Below are positions 17,726-29,987 of a stretch of DNA of 64,000 nucleotides, piece after piece; the stretch's first letter is position 1; each line of letters starts with the position of its first letter. Both the position numbers and the translations under genes were made by a program. This DNA is from Taishania sp037189645 (GTDB taxonomy: Bacteria; Bacteroidota; Bacteroidia; Flavobacteriales_D; Crocinitomicaceae). The stretch spans positions 372,001 to 436,000 of the forward strand of contig JBBCIY010000005.1 in the NCBI GenBank assembly GCA_037189645.1, written 5' to 3'. The notes under the pieces were generated by a model. It did no database searches. It was not told the origin of the DNA and saw only the letters and a program-made list of their open reading frames with translations.

Positions 17726-20236
17726 TTAAAGGAACGCTGGTGGTTTCCGGAAGTCCAGCTTCGCGTCTTTGAATAACGACGACGTGTTCCGGATCGTCAG
17801 CAGGAAACTTTTATTGAAGCCGATCGGTGTCCAGCGGAAAGACAAGGCCCAGCAGTGCATGTCACGGTTCAGCGTAAAGAACCCGTTCGTCACTTTCTTA
17901 TCCTTTAAATCGATGTTGACGACCGCCCCCAGCTTCCATCGCTTCGTAATGCTCACATCCGTATCGATATTGAGGGTCTGGATCTGGATGAACTCACTGC
18001 TGCTCTGCGGCGTTTTGTACAGGTTCCTGTTCAGGTTGAAAACATGGGAAATATTCACTTTCCAGGGAATCCTGAAATCAATGATCCGCTCGGGATGCAG
18101 GTAGAAATAATCGTAATCCGCCTGCCAGTTCTGTGACACAACCTCTTTGTTTTCTTCGATCTTTTCCCTGCTTTCCTTCGATGTGATCGTCAGGGTCGTG
18201 GCAATTGAATTCGTTAACGTACGCCCCAGCCTCCCGTTATTTTTCAGTGCGAAGTCCTTTACGGTCGCATTGGTCACATCATCCCATCCATACAATGAAT
18301 AAGAAGTGTTGGCAACAATGTTCATCCAGCGGAACGGGCTGATGCGCATATTGACATTGATGTTTGAAAAATTCATCGAATCCTTCATCACATCGTAGCT
18401 TCCCGTGATGCTCAACGCGTCGATTATCCGTATTTTCTGAAACCCCGTGATCGTATCCTTATCCGACTTTCGCTTCAGCTCAAATGAATTATTGATCCCG
18501 AAGTTGATCAATGCCTGGTCCCCGGACGCTGAATACGGATATACACTGTTCGAAAACGGAGAATACGTAAGCTCGGACATATTCGGGCCTACCTGGTCGG
18601 TAATATTCCTTGTCAGTAAAGGGCGGTAGCTAAACGAAACATTCGGTGTCAGCACATGCCGCATGATCGGTTTGTTTTTCCCCACAAATTGATAATACGT
18701 ATACAAAACCGTAGTCGCCGCTATGTTCATGGACAGGTTATGGGCCAGCCCTGCCTGGTGGATCGTATCGGCAACAGTAGTATTCGTGGCAGCGTCATAG
18801 GAATTCCTGATCTGCTGAAAATTCAGGTTCGTACCGTAATTGACACTGGGTGTGAGTTTCAGCACATTTTTAAAGATCCCCCCGGTGGTCTGTATGGTGA
18901 TCTGCTGACGCATCCCGTACATGAACTGGTTCCCGATCTCACTGTAATTCCCGTCGCGCAGCAATGTATCTTTGAATGTCGACTTATTTTGTCCTTCAAT
19001 GTTGTAGATCACCCCCAGGCGCTGGAATATCTCTCCTTTCAGCAGTTTCTTCAGGGGGAAGAACTGGCTGGTTGAAAAGTTGACGATCGGGCTGGTCAGC
19101 GCTATGTTTTTTGTCGTTGAGTTCTGGCTTAACGAGATCTTCGCGGATGCCTGGTAAGGTTTGCCCGGAAAGGTCCGTGTCAGGTTGATATCCGACATCA
19201 GGGTATTCTTAAAATAATTCTGGTTGACCGGATCCAGGTTGTTCTTCGTATTATTGCTGGAAGTAAAGTTGATATTGGTATTGAAATTCCATTTCGGGTT
19301 GGATTTAGGATCTTTTCTGTGCGTCCAGATCAGTACCATGTTATTCAGTTTGTTATTCGAGGGAAAACCGCTTCTGAACTGCTGGTAGCTCACATCCACA
19401 TTTCCAGCGTAGCCGTAGCGTTTCGCGTATTCGGTCGCGTTTCTCAATCCCCAGCTTCCCCGGGAGTAGATCGTTCCGTAAACCGATGTCTGGACATAAT
19501 CGTTGATCGGGATGTAATATCCCAGGTTATTCAACCCGAAGCCATAGGCAGACATTGGGACGAGTTCGGGAAACAAAAGCCCGTGTGTACGGTCACTCTG
19601 ATCTTTCTGAGGAAGATAGCTGAATGGCAATCCAAACGGGGTCGGTACTCCCGCAATATACAGGTTCATAGGACCTGTAACAATCCGTTTATCGGGAACC
19701 AGCACCGCCCGCGACAACTGGAAATGATAGTGCGGTTCGTCCAGGTCACAGGTCGTGAATTTACCGTCCACAAAATGAATTTCCTCATTCGCCTGCCGTT
19801 TCGCCCTTCCCATGTGGAGGTGCATTTCATCCTGCACGATCTTTACTCCTTCAATGTATGCTTTCTTTGTCTTCAGATTGTACTTGAGGGTAGTGGCGAC
19901 TGCCTCGTCCCCTCCCATCTTGAAAACAGGTTTTTCGATCATGTTTCCCTCTTCATCCAGCACATGCGTCGCCTTGATCTCCTCTGTCTCCATATCGACC
20001 ACGATATACCCCGCTTTCAGGTTCATATCTTCCGACTCTACAAACGCTTCTCCATACAAATGAAGCTGCTTTTTCCTCAAATCCGCGTAGATGGAATCCC
20101 TTGCACTGTACTTGGATATTCCTCCCATGCTCTCATCGTTTATATAGATGGTATCCTGTCCGTAAAGATGAAAATCACCATACATTATTAACAATGCATA
20201 GAAGATAATTAACACTATGGAACGCTTTTTGAGCAA
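17726..20236 (-). CDS. lptD: Putative LPS-assembly outer-membrane protein LptD
   Basis: An 836-residue Bacteroidetes-type LptD/OstA. In the family it forms, with LptE, the outer-membrane channel that inserts lipopolysaccharide. A signal peptide (about 1-27) is followed by an OstA-like beta-jellyroll (about 30-190: YADLRKKQLHLYGEAFVES, MNLKAGYIVVDMETEEIKA, MHLHMGRAKRQANEEIHF). After the conserved VPTPFGLPFSYLPQ segment comes a large barrel ending in a strand-rich C-terminus. The start appears to be TTG at 20236 (MLKKRSIVLIIFYALL), because later ATG codons would lose the signal peptide. It diverges from the amidase gene; the 69-base gap must hold both promoters. Confidence 0.8.
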   Translation of the reverse strand: MLKKRSIVLIIFYALLIMYGDFHLYGQDTIYINDESMGGISKYSARDSIYADLRKKQLHLYGEAFVESEDMNLKAGYIVVDMETEEIKATHVLDEEGNMIEKPVFKMGGDEAVATTLKYNLKTKKAYIEGVKIVQDEMHLHMGRAKRQANEEIHFVDGKFTTCDLDEPHYHFQLSRAVLVPDKRIVTGPMNLYIAGVPTPFGLPFSYLPQKDQSDRTHGLLFPELVPMSAYGFGLNNLGYYIPINDYVQTSVYGTIYSRGSWGLRNATEYAKRYGYAGNVDVSYQQFRSGFPSNNKLNNMVLIWTHRKDPKSNPKWNFNTNINFTSSNNTKNNLDPVNQNYFKNTLMSDINLTRTFPGKPYQASAKISLSQNSTTKNIALTSPIVNFSTSQFFPLKKLLKGEIFQRLGVIYNIEGQNKSTFKDTLLRDGNYSEIGNQFMYGMRQQITIQTTGGIFKNVLKLTPSVNYGTNLNFQQIRNSYDAATNTTVADTIHQAGLAHNLSMNIAATTVLYTYYQFVGKNKPIMRHVLTPNVSFSYRPLLTRNITDQVGPNMSELTYSPFSNSVYPYSASGDQALINFGINNSFELKRKSDKDTITGFQKIRIIDALSITGSYDVMKDSMNFSNINVNMRISPFRWMNIVANTSYSLYGWDDVTNATVKDFALKNNGRLGRTLTNSIATTLTITSKESREKIEENKEVVSQNWQADYDYFYLHPERIIDFRIPWKVNISHVFNLNRNLYKTPQSSSEFIQIQTLNIDTDVSITKRWKLGAVVNIDLKDKKVTNGFFTLNRDMHCWALSFRWTPIGFNKSFLLTIRNTSSLFKDAKLDFRKPPAFL

Positions 20237-20254
20237 ACTTTAAAATTAACTTTG
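20229..20254 (+). promoter_or_regulatory. Probable promoter for amidase-MCE operon
   Basis: TAACTTTG at 20247-20254 matches TAnnTTTG. A TTG at 20229-20231, 15 bases upstream, is a short-spaced -33 candidate. Transcription would start near 20260, leaving a leader of about 45 bases before the ATG at 20306. Confidence 0.4.
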
Positions 20255-20305
20255 TACTGTGTCCTTGTTGTTTTCAGGATGCAAAACTAAAAAATAACCT
20301 TCTTT

Positions 20306-21481
20306 ATGATGGAAAAAAACAGGTCAATGTACAAAATCCATACCCTTTTTACGCTGATCGCGTTATGGGCAACAGTTTTAACAACTGGTGCTTTTGCGCA
20401 GCAGGATGAGCTTTTCAACTCAGCGATCAAGACGGTTGTTATTGACGCCGGCCACGGTGGGAAGGACCCCGGGTGCAACGGTGCTCATTCCAACGAAAAA
20501 ACAGTCTGCCTGAACATGGCGCTGGCATTGGGAGACCTGATCAAGAAAAATTACCCGGACATAAAGGTGATCTATACCCGCGACAAAGATGTATTCGTGG
20601 AGCTGGATGAACGTGCTAAAATCGCGAACAGGAACAAAGCAGACCTGTTCATCTGCATTCACGCCAACTCAGCAGGGGCTTCCGCCTACGGAGCAGAGAC
20701 CTATGTTTTGGGATTACACCGTACAGAAGCGCAGCAAAAAGTAATGGAACGTGAAAACTCCATCATTCACCTGGAAGCTGACGGAGGAGAAAAATACAAG
20801 GACTTCGACCTGTCGCCGGACGCCATCATCGCGCGCCAGCTCCAGATGAGTGTCATCCTGGATCAATCCATCAATTATGCCAGCAAAGTGCAAAAAGAAT
20901 TCAAGACATTGGGACGACATGACCGGGGAGTTAAACAAGCAGGGTTTCTTGTTCTGTACAAGACCACCATGCCCAGCGTACTGATCGAAACCGGGTTCCT
21001 GACCAATCCACAGGAAGAAAACTTCCTTTCCAATAAAGAGAATCAGCAGAAAATGGCAAAAGCCATGTTCCATGCTTTTGAAAAATACAAAAATGAATTG
21101 GACGGGATTCACACAGACAGCCCGAATACAACCAAACCAACGGAAGAAAAAACGCCGGGGAAAGCGGAAGAGCAACCTGTAACAGAGTCCTACACTCCCG
21201 ACAATAACACACCTGACAAAGTTGTTTTTCGCGTACAGGTGCAAACCTCCCAGAAACGCGTTCCTACTTCGAGCAAGGAATTCCAGGGACTGGCCATTTA
21301 TGAATATCAACAGGACGGGCTCTACAAATATGCCACAGGCAACTTTGTAAACGACTTCAAATCAGCAAACAACCTCAAAAACGAACTGAGAAAAGAACGT
21401 TTTGAACACGCGTTCGTCATCGCCTTTTTAAACGGAGAGCGCATTAATTTGGAAAAAGCTATTAAATTAGCAGAAAAATAA
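20306..21481 (+). CDS. N-acetylmuramoyl-L-alanine amidase with SPOR-like tail
   Basis: A 391-residue exported cell-wall hydrolase that cuts the bond between MurNAc and the stem peptide. A signal peptide (ending near TGAFAQ, residue 32) precedes an Amidase_3 catalytic domain (about 41-265). Its zinc-binding signatures are VVIDAGHGGKDPG, LNMALALG and LFICIHANS, and the catalytic-glutamate strand is VLIETGFLTNPQEE. A proline/threonine-rich linker (about 270-310) leads to a C-terminal domain (VVFRVQVQTSQ, FVNDFKSANNLKNELRKERF) that resembles SPOR, which binds denuded peptidoglycan at division sites. The MCE gene follows after five bases, so the two envelope genes form an operon. ATG at 20306 or 20309. 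Confidence 0.9.
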   Translation: MMEKNRSMYKIHTLFTLIALWATVLTTGAFAQQDELFNSAIKTVVIDAGHGGKDPGCNGAHSNEKTVCLNMALALGDLIKKNYPDIKVIYTRDKDVFVELDERAKIANRNKADLFICIHANSAGASAYGAETYVLGLHRTEAQQKVMERENSIIHLEADGGEKYKDFDLSPDAIIARQLQMSVILDQSINYASKVQKEFKTLGRHDRGVKQAGFLVLYKTTMPSVLIETGFLTNPQEENFLSNKENQQKMAKAMFHAFEKYKNELDGIHTDSPNTTKPTEEKTPGKAEEQPVTESYTPDNNTPDKVVFRVQVQTSQKRVPTSSKEFQGLAIYEYQQDGLYKYATGNFVNDFKSANNLKNELRKERFEHAFVIAFLNGERINLEKAIKLAEK

Positions 21482-21486
21482 TTGTT

Positions 21487-22524
21487 TTGAAAATCTCTAA
21501 AGAACTAAAAACAGGCGTTATATCCGTATTGGCGATCGGGTTGTTGATTGCAGGAGTCAATTTCCTGAAAGGCAACAGTTTTTTTGGTGGTGACGACACC
21601 TACTATGTCTACCTCTCCGAATCAGGAGGAATTTCTTCCGGTACATCAGTATATGTAAATGGAGTAGTTGTCGGAAAGATCATGGAAATCGGGCTGACCG
21701 GTAAAAAAGAACCCAATAAGAAAGTATTGGTCACATTCAACATCCAGGACCCGAACTTTAAGATCCCCGTAGGTTCGAACATCCATGCGGGAAGTGTCGA
21801 CCTGCTGAGCAAAGGGCTGATCATTGTTCCGAATGAAGACATTACCGAATACCACCAGCCAAAAGATTACATCCAGGGAGATATAGGCAGCAGCATGATC
21901 TCCGAAGTAAAGCAATATGCCGACCCGTTGATTCAGAAAGTACAGGCCGTAGCCAATTCACTGGATAAATTCATCGTTTCTTTCTCTGCATTCTGGGACA
22001 CAACCGCAAATTCAGAGCTGAAAGAAACATTTGACGAGGTGCAGATCGCATTGAAGAAATTCGGAAATGTCGCAACGCAGCTGGAGGACCTGATGGTAAC
22101 AGAAAAAGTAAAATTATCCAAAATTTTCAGCAACGTTGAGTCCATTACTTCCAACCTGCAAAGAAGCAATGCACAGATCGAAGGAATCCTGGGGAATGCA
22201 AAAGCATTTACGGATGACCTGGTTACCGCAGACTTCAAAGGAACAATCGAAGAAGCAAAAACAACATTGAATAAGTTCAACGCCATGCTCGACGCAGCAA
22301 CACAGGGCGAAGGAACATTGGGCAAATTACTGTCCGACGAACAGCTGTACAACGAATTGAACACGACCAATCAACGTTTGCAAAGCCTGGTGGAAGACAT
22401 TGAAAAGCACCCGGAAAGATACATCCATTTCTCTGTATTCGGAGCAAAGACAAAAGGAGCGTCTTTTTCTCCAAGTGAAGAAAGAAAACTGAGACAATTG
22501 TTGGATTCGACAAATACGAAATAA
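21487..22524 (+). CDS. MlaD/MCE-family lipid transport protein
   Basis: A 345-residue membrane-anchored periplasmic protein. Residues about 7-27 are a single membrane anchor (KTGVISVLAIGLLIAGVNFL), followed by the MCE beta-barrel domain (about 37-120: YYVYLSESGGISSGTSVYVN, VVVGKIMEIGL, VGSNIHAGSVDLLSKGLI). The rest is helical and probably forms the bundle that lines a lipid tunnel. MCE proteins move phospholipids between membranes with an MlaE/MlaF ABC transporter; those partners are not in this window. The start is TTG at 21487, supported by the conserved KISKELKTG opening. The stop and the next gene's ATG are adjacent, indicating tight cotranscription with the iron-sulfur oxidoreductase. 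Confidence 0.88.
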   Translation: MKISKELKTGVISVLAIGLLIAGVNFLKGNSFFGGDDTYYVYLSESGGISSGTSVYVNGVVVGKIMEIGLTGKKEPNKKVLVTFNIQDPNFKIPVGSNIHAGSVDLLSKGLIIVPNEDITEYHQPKDYIQGDIGSSMISEVKQYADPLIQKVQAVANSLDKFIVSFSAFWDTTANSELKETFDEVQIALKKFGNVATQLEDLMVTEKVKLSKIFSNVESITSNLQRSNAQIEGILGNAKAFTDDLVTADFKGTIEEAKTTLNKFNAMLDAATQGEGTLGKLLSDEQLYNELNTTNQRLQSLVEDIEKHPERYIHFSVFGAKTKGASFSPSEERKLRQLLDSTNTK

Positions 22525-23856
22525 ATGATTAGCGCTATTATATTCGGACTTTTATTGCTGGGAAGCTTCGGTTTTTTCACATGGAACGTATTGAAGATCC
22601 GTCAGAATATCCTTTTGGGACGAGACCTGGACAGAACCGATCATCCGAAAGAACGCTGGAGAACGATGATCCTTGTAGCATTCGGGCAAAAGAAAATGTT
22701 CCAGCGCCCCATTCCCGCTATTCTGCACCTATTCATTTATTCAGCGTTTGTGATCACACAGATCGAACTGATCGAGATCGTAGTGGACGGATTCTCAGGA
22801 CACCACAGGATTTTCAGGCCGGCGTTGGGAAGCTTCTACACATTCATCATCAGTTTCATAGAGATCCTGTCCGTTTTGGCATTCATCGCCACGATCGCAT
22901 TCCTGGCAAGAAGGAACCTGCTCAGGATTCCCCGCTTCACCATGCGTGAAATGGCCGGCTGGGCAAAACTGGACGGGAACCTGATCCTGTGTTTTGAATT
23001 CCTGCTGATCTGCTTCATCTTTATGATGAACGGAGCTGATGAAGTATTGTACAACAGAGGCATTTCCCACGCGGAAAACCTGGGCGACGGTTCATTGGGA
23101 TTTGCGGTTACACAGCACATCGGACCTGAATTTTTCGAAAGCCTTTCAGACAGCGCTTTGTTCACAATTGAACGAATTGGCTGGTGGGGGCATATTGTGA
23201 TGGTATTTGTCTTCCTGAACTACCTTCCATTCTCCAAACATTTCCACATTCTGCTGGCTTTCCCGAATACGTATTATTCCAACCTGGCCGCAAAAGGAAA
23301 ATTCACGAACCTGGAATCGGTTACCAATGAGGTCAAGCTGATGATGGATCCAAATGCGGATCCTTTCGCAGCGCCGGTTGGAGAAGCGACCGAACCCCAG
23401 CGTTTCGGAGCGAAGGATGTGACGGACCTGACCTGGAAAAGCCTGCTGGACGCATATACCTGCACGGAGTGCGGAAGATGCTCTTCTGCATGTCCCGCAA
23501 ACCAGACCGGCAAGTTATTATCTCCCCGTAAGATCATGATGGATACCCGGGACCGGCTGGAAGTTGTAGGCGAGAACATCAGAAAGCACGGGAAAGACTA
23601 CGATGATGGAAAGAGCTTATTGTTCGACCACATAACAGAAGAGGAAATCTGGGCATGCACATCGTGTAACGCGTGTGTACAGGAATGCCCTGTAAATATT
23701 GACCCGCTTTCGATTATCATGGAAATGCGTCGTTACCTGGTAATGGAAGAGTCAAAAATGCCAACTGAGCTGACGGGTATGTTGACAAACATTGAGAACA
23801 ATGGTGCTCCATGGCAGTTCTCACCGACTGACCGCCTCAATTGGAAAGACGAGTAG
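22525..23856 (+). CDS. Membrane-anchored 4Fe-4S oxidoreductase, HdrD/GlcF-like N-terminal half
   Basis: A 443-residue inner-membrane protein. Residues about 1-250 contain roughly five membrane helices like those of nitrate-reductase gamma or heterodisulfide-reductase membrane subunits. They are followed by a two-cluster ferredoxin domain: CTECGRCSSACPAN from C313 and CTSCNACVQECPVN from C378, each a CxxCxxCxxxCP 4Fe-4S motif. The cysteine-rich CCG module that usually completes such enzymes is separate, two genes downstream. The pair probably exchanges electrons with the quinone pool, but no donor or substrate can be assigned. It starts directly after the MCE stop codon (TAA then ATG). Confidence 0.85.
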   Translation: MISAIIFGLLLLGSFGFFTWNVLKIRQNILLGRDLDRTDHPKERWRTMILVAFGQKKMFQRPIPAILHLFIYSAFVITQIELIEIVVDGFSGHHRIFRPALGSFYTFIISFIEILSVLAFIATIAFLARRNLLRIPRFTMREMAGWAKLDGNLILCFEFLLICFIFMMNGADEVLYNRGISHAENLGDGSLGFAVTQHIGPEFFESLSDSALFTIERIGWWGHIVMVFVFLNYLPFSKHFHILLAFPNTYYSNLAAKGKFTNLESVTNEVKLMMDPNADPFAAPVGEATEPQRFGAKDVTDLTWKSLLDAYTCTECGRCSSACPANQTGKLLSPRKIMMDTRDRLEVVGENIRKHGKDYDDGKSLLFDHITEEEIWACTSCNACVQECPVNIDPLSIIMEMRRYLVMEESKMPTELTGMLTNIENNGAPWQFSPTDRLNWKDE

Positions 23857-23872
23857 TGTACAAGAACACATC

Positions 23873-24301
23873 ATGGATAAAAAACAGCAACAATTAATTG
23901 AAACAAAAGAGAACGGCAAATTAATCAGTCCCATTTTACCAGAAAACATCAAGAATTATTTAATCGACATCGACGGGACAATTTGTGATGACATACCTAA
24001 TGAAGAACCGGAAAGAATGGCTACGGCAGCAATGTACCCGGACGCATTAGAGATATTGAACAAGTGGTATGATGAAGGGCATATCATTACTTTTTTTACT
24101 TCGCGGACAGAAGAGCACCGGCAAGTAACTGAAGAATGGCTGAACAGAAACGGATTCAGGTACCACGGTATTTTGTTCGGAAAACCAAGGGGAGGGAATT
24201 ACCACTGGATCGATAACCACCTGGTGAAAGCCACGCGGTTTGAAGGCAAGTTTACCGAACTGGAAGAACGAAAAGTGACAATACAAGTATTTAAAAAATA
24301 G
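23873..24301 (+). CDS. Small HAD-superfamily phosphatase-like protein
   Basis: A 142-residue HAD-fold protein without a large cap domain. Motif I is IDIDGTICDD (nucleophile and acid aspartates), motif II is FFTSRT, and the late GNYHWIDNHLVKATRF segment fits motifs III/IV. The ATG at 23873 is preferred because motif I then falls near residue 29; a longer reading would overlap the previous gene by 65 bases. Similar short HAD proteins are sometimes labelled phosphoheptose isomerase; nothing in the sequence supports isomerase activity. It sits between the two halves of the iron-sulfur oxidoreductase, an unexpected place for a phosphatase. The substrate is unknown. Confidence 0.75.
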   Translation: MDKKQQQLIETKENGKLISPILPENIKNYLIDIDGTICDDIPNEEPERMATAAMYPDALEILNKWYDEGHIITFFTSRTEEHRQVTEEWLNRNGFRYHGILFGKPRGGNYHWIDNHLVKATRFEGKFTELEERKVTIQVFKK

Positions 24302-24308
24302 TTGTTTT

Positions 24309-25097
24309 ATGAGTAATCTTAGAGTGCCTACAATGGCTGAGTTAATGGCAAACGGAGAAACAGCCGACATTCTTTTCTGGGTGGGCTGTTCGGGGAGTTT
24401 TGATGATCGTGCGAAGAAAATAACCAAAGCTATTGTAAAAATATTGAATCGTTGCGACGTAAAGTTTGGTGTACTGGGCACAGAGGAAAGCTGTACCGGG
24501 GATCCTGCCAAACGTGCCGGGAATGAATTTACATTCCAGATGCAGGCAATGATGAACATACAGGTGCTGGACGGTTACGAAGTGAAAAAAATTGTCACCG
24601 GATGTCCCCACTGTTTCAATACCCTGAAAAACGAATATCCCGGGCTGGGAGGAAATTATGAAGTGATCCACCATACGCAGCTGCTGCAGGAACTGATCGA
24701 TTCGGGAAAATTAGCGATCGAAGGAGGAATCTATAAAGGAAAGAAGATCACATTCCATGATCCTTGTTATCTCGGGCGGGCAAATGACGTGTATGAAGCT
24801 CCTCGTGAACTGATCACCAAATTGGACGCGGAACTCGTTGAAATGAAACGGTGTAAAACAAACGGGCTGTGCTGTGGCGCAGGTGGCGCGCAAATGTTCA
24901 AGGAAGCCGAAAAAGGAAACAAAGAGATCAATGTGCTCCGGACAGAAGATGCACTGGAGGTCTCCCCTGAGATCATTGCTACGGGATGCCCTTTCTGTAA
25001 TACAATGATGACCGACGGAGTGAAGCATTTTGAAAAAGAGCAGGAAATAAAAGTGTTGGATGTAGCGGAACTGATAGCAAATGCAGCAGACTTATAG
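24309..25097 (+). CDS. Cysteine-rich (CCG-domain) Fe-S oxidoreductase subunit
   Basis: A 262-residue soluble protein with two cysteine-rich CCG-type modules, as in HdrB, GlcF and LldE. The first module runs from WVGCSGSFDDRAKK to the second set of ligands at VTGCPHCFNTLKNEYP. The second module carries HDPCYLGRANDVYEAPRELI, the hallmark NGLCCGAGGAQMF, and ATGCPFCNTMMTDG. In HdrB these cysteines hold unusual 4Fe-4S clusters that carry out disulfide chemistry. Together with the membrane 4Fe-4S protein encoded at 22525-23856 it makes a complete HdrDE/GlcF-like unit. The 3' end overlaps the next gene by 17 bases. Confidence 0.87.
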   Translation: MSNLRVPTMAELMANGETADILFWVGCSGSFDDRAKKITKAIVKILNRCDVKFGVLGTEESCTGDPAKRAGNEFTFQMQAMMNIQVLDGYEVKKIVTGCPHCFNTLKNEYPGLGGNYEVIHHTQLLQELIDSGKLAIEGGIYKGKKITFHDPCYLGRANDVYEAPRELITKLDAELVEMKRCKTNGLCCGAGGAQMFKEAEKGNKEINVLRTEDALEVSPEIIATGCPFCNTMMTDGVKHFEKEQEIKVLDVAELIANAADL

Positions 25098-25533
25098 CAA
25101 CATATTCGAAACATTACCGGATTCAAGCCGTATCTGGATCTACCAGAATCAGGAACCAATCTCTACGGAAGACCAGGTACTGATCCAGGAAAAATTAACT
25201 GATTTCGTATCCGGATGGGCAGCTCACAAAGTACAATTGTATGGTGCTGCTGCCATCCTGGAAGATTACTTTATCGTCCTGGCCGTTGACGAAACCAAAA
25301 CAGCTGCTTCGGGCTGCTCGATCGACAGCTCTGTACACTTCATCAAAGAACTGGCAAAGGAATTCAACCTCCGTCTCTTTGACCGGTTGAATGTATTGAT
25401 CGAACAGGACGGGAAAAAGAAGATCGTCCATTTTTCAGAGGTGGACCACTACAAAGGAGCGATCTTTTTCGACCCGATGGTAAACGACCTGGGAGCGTTC
25501 AGAAGAGAATGGAAGAAAAAAATCGGGGCGTGA
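25081..25533 (+). CDS. Conserved Bacteroidetes protein of unknown function
   Basis: A 150-residue cytoplasmic protein with no known catalytic motif. It contains the SSRIWIYQ opening and the VLAVDETKTAASGCSIDSSVHFI segment that I recall from a family conserved next to these Fe-S genes in Bacteroidetes and often labelled 'ABC transporter ATPase'. There is no Walker A or B motif, so that label is not supported. The ATG lies 17 bases inside the preceding Fe-S gene, a strong sign of translational coupling, so a role in assembly or function of that oxidoreductase is a reasonable inference. Confidence 0.75.
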   Translation: MQQTYSNIFETLPDSSRIWIYQNQEPISTEDQVLIQEKLTDFVSGWAAHKVQLYGAAAILEDYFIVLAVDETKTAASGCSIDSSVHFIKELAKEFNLRLFDRLNVLIEQDGKKKIVHFSEVDHYKGAIFFDPMVNDLGAFRREWKKKIGA

Positions 25534-25794
25534 AATCTACAATCCGTACTGAAAAACAATTAACTGGCTTCTGAATCGATCACTTTTTTCATTGATCGGC
25601 TACGAATGCTTACACACACTCACTACACCTGCGGTTTCCGTTGCATTGGCAATAAAAATCACCCCATTGTTTTAAATCATGACGGACATTCAACAATACA
25701 TGCCATTCTGTCAGAAAAATCAATTTGGAATGATTTATGTCTGTATCAAGGAAAATTAACGAGAGTTTTTCATAAAAGAAGCACGAAAATATCT

Positions 25795-25802
25795 TATTTT
25801 TG
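25795..25802 (+). promoter_or_regulatory. Probable -7 box of secA
   Basis: TATTTTTG matches TAnnTTTG and gives a leader of about 17 bases before the ATG at 25826. The preceding 260-base gap after the Fe-S operon holds only a weak hairpin and no convincing gene. Confidence 0.45.
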
Positions 25803-25825
25803 GCTTCCATTAAATTAAAGGTACA

Positions 25826-29167
<3,342 letters not shown>

Positions 29168-29171
29168 CAGT

Positions 29172-29208
29172 GAATACTGAATATTGAACGATTCTGTATT
29201 CAGTATTC
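29172..29208. repeat. Intergenic palindrome, GAATACTGAATA type
   Basis: GAATACTGAATA (29172-29183) and its exact reverse complement (29197-29208) enclose a 13-base loop just after secA. Only a two-T run follows, so it is a weak terminator at best. The same 12-mer occurs at 9230-9241 between the FMN reductase and carbonic-anhydrase-like genes, suggesting a small dispersed intergenic element. Confidence 0.6.
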
Positions 29209-29228
29209 TTCATTCAATAGGCAATTAA

Positions 29229-29987
29229 TTGGTATCTGTCGGGATCATCGGTTCGGGAAATGTCGCATGGCATATAGCACATGGATTTCTTCAGACTTCT
29301 GAGGTAAAGATCAAGTGGATTTACGGCAGGAATGAAAAGACGCTCGCGGAATTATCCGGATCCATCCATGTTCCTGCATTCTCCCGTCTTCCGGAAGAAG
29401 CCGTTGACCTGGTATTGATCTGTGTCAGCGACGACTCCATACAGGATGTGCTGAATCAGCTGCCAGCATCCTGGAAAGCAGCCTATACTTCGGGAACCGT
29501 TTCATTGGATAAGCTGGAATTACGCCAGGAGCATTGCGGCGTGTTTTACCCGTTGCAGTCGTTTACCAGGAAACGCATGGTCAGCCTGAAAGAAGTGCCG
29601 TTTTTGATTGAAGCCAGCAACGATTCATTTGCCGCAGAGCTGGAAAACATGGCCGGACTGCTGAGCAATAATGTCCGGCGGATGGACTCTGAGCAGCGCA
29701 AACAATTACACATTGCTGCTGTGTTTTCCAATAACTTCGTCAACCATTTGTTTTTCCTGGCACAGGAGCACTTAAAGGACAAGCAGATAGATCAGGAGAT
29801 CCTGCATCCATTGATTTCAGAAACGGTCAGGAAAGCGCTGGAAATAGGACCTTTTGAGGCACAAAGCGGTCCTGCGAGAAGAAACGACAGGCATACCATC
29901 CAATCCCACTTGAACGAACTGGATGGAATTTCCAGGGAAGTCTACGCGCTGATAACGGAAAGCATCTTAAAAACGTATTCAACATGA
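29229..29987 (+). CDS. Rossmann/DUF2520 dehydrogenase-like protein
   Basis: A 252-residue protein. The N-terminus is a Rossmann dinucleotide fold (VGIIGSGNVAWHIAHGF, a GxGxxAxH-type loop) similar to ketopantoate and pyrroline-5-carboxylate reductases. The C-terminal half is the helical DUF2520 domain (HIAAVFSNNFVNHLFFLA, FEAQSGPARRNDRHTIQSHL). Substrate unknown; probably a small NAD(P)-dependent reductase. The start is TTG at 29229, immediately before the first beta strand. The last codons overlap the KdsC-like gene by four bases (ATGA), so the two products are made together. The same pairing, as I recall, is common in Flavobacteriales. Confidence 0.8.
   Translation: MVSVGIIGSGNVAWHIAHGFLQTSEVKIKWIYGRNEKTLAELSGSIHVPAFSRLPEEAVDLVLICVSDDSIQDVLNQLPASWKAAYTSGTVSLDKLELRQEHCGVFYPLQSFTRKRMVSLKEVPFLIEASNDSFAAELENMAGLLSNNVRRMDSEQRKQLHIAAVFSNNFVNHLFFLAQEHLKDKQIDQEILHPLISETVRKALEIGPFEAQSGPARRNDRHTIQSHLNELDGISREVYALITESILKTYST

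Noticed and set aside
19319..20191. 290-codon open frame on the plus strand over lptD
   Set aside because: Antisense shadow; the minus strand encodes a coherent LptD with signal peptide, jellyroll and barrel.
25081..25533. ABC transporter ATPase
   Set aside because: No Walker A, Walker B or LSGGQ motif in 150 residues; the common label is not supported by the sequence.
25577..25598. Hairpin CGATCA/TGATCG after the Fe-S operon as terminator
   Set aside because: Only six base pairs, with the T run in the loop instead of after the stem.
25606..25818. 70-codon frame upstream of secA
   Set aside because: No signal, motif or ribosome-binding context, and it runs through the secA promoter motif; treated as non-coding.
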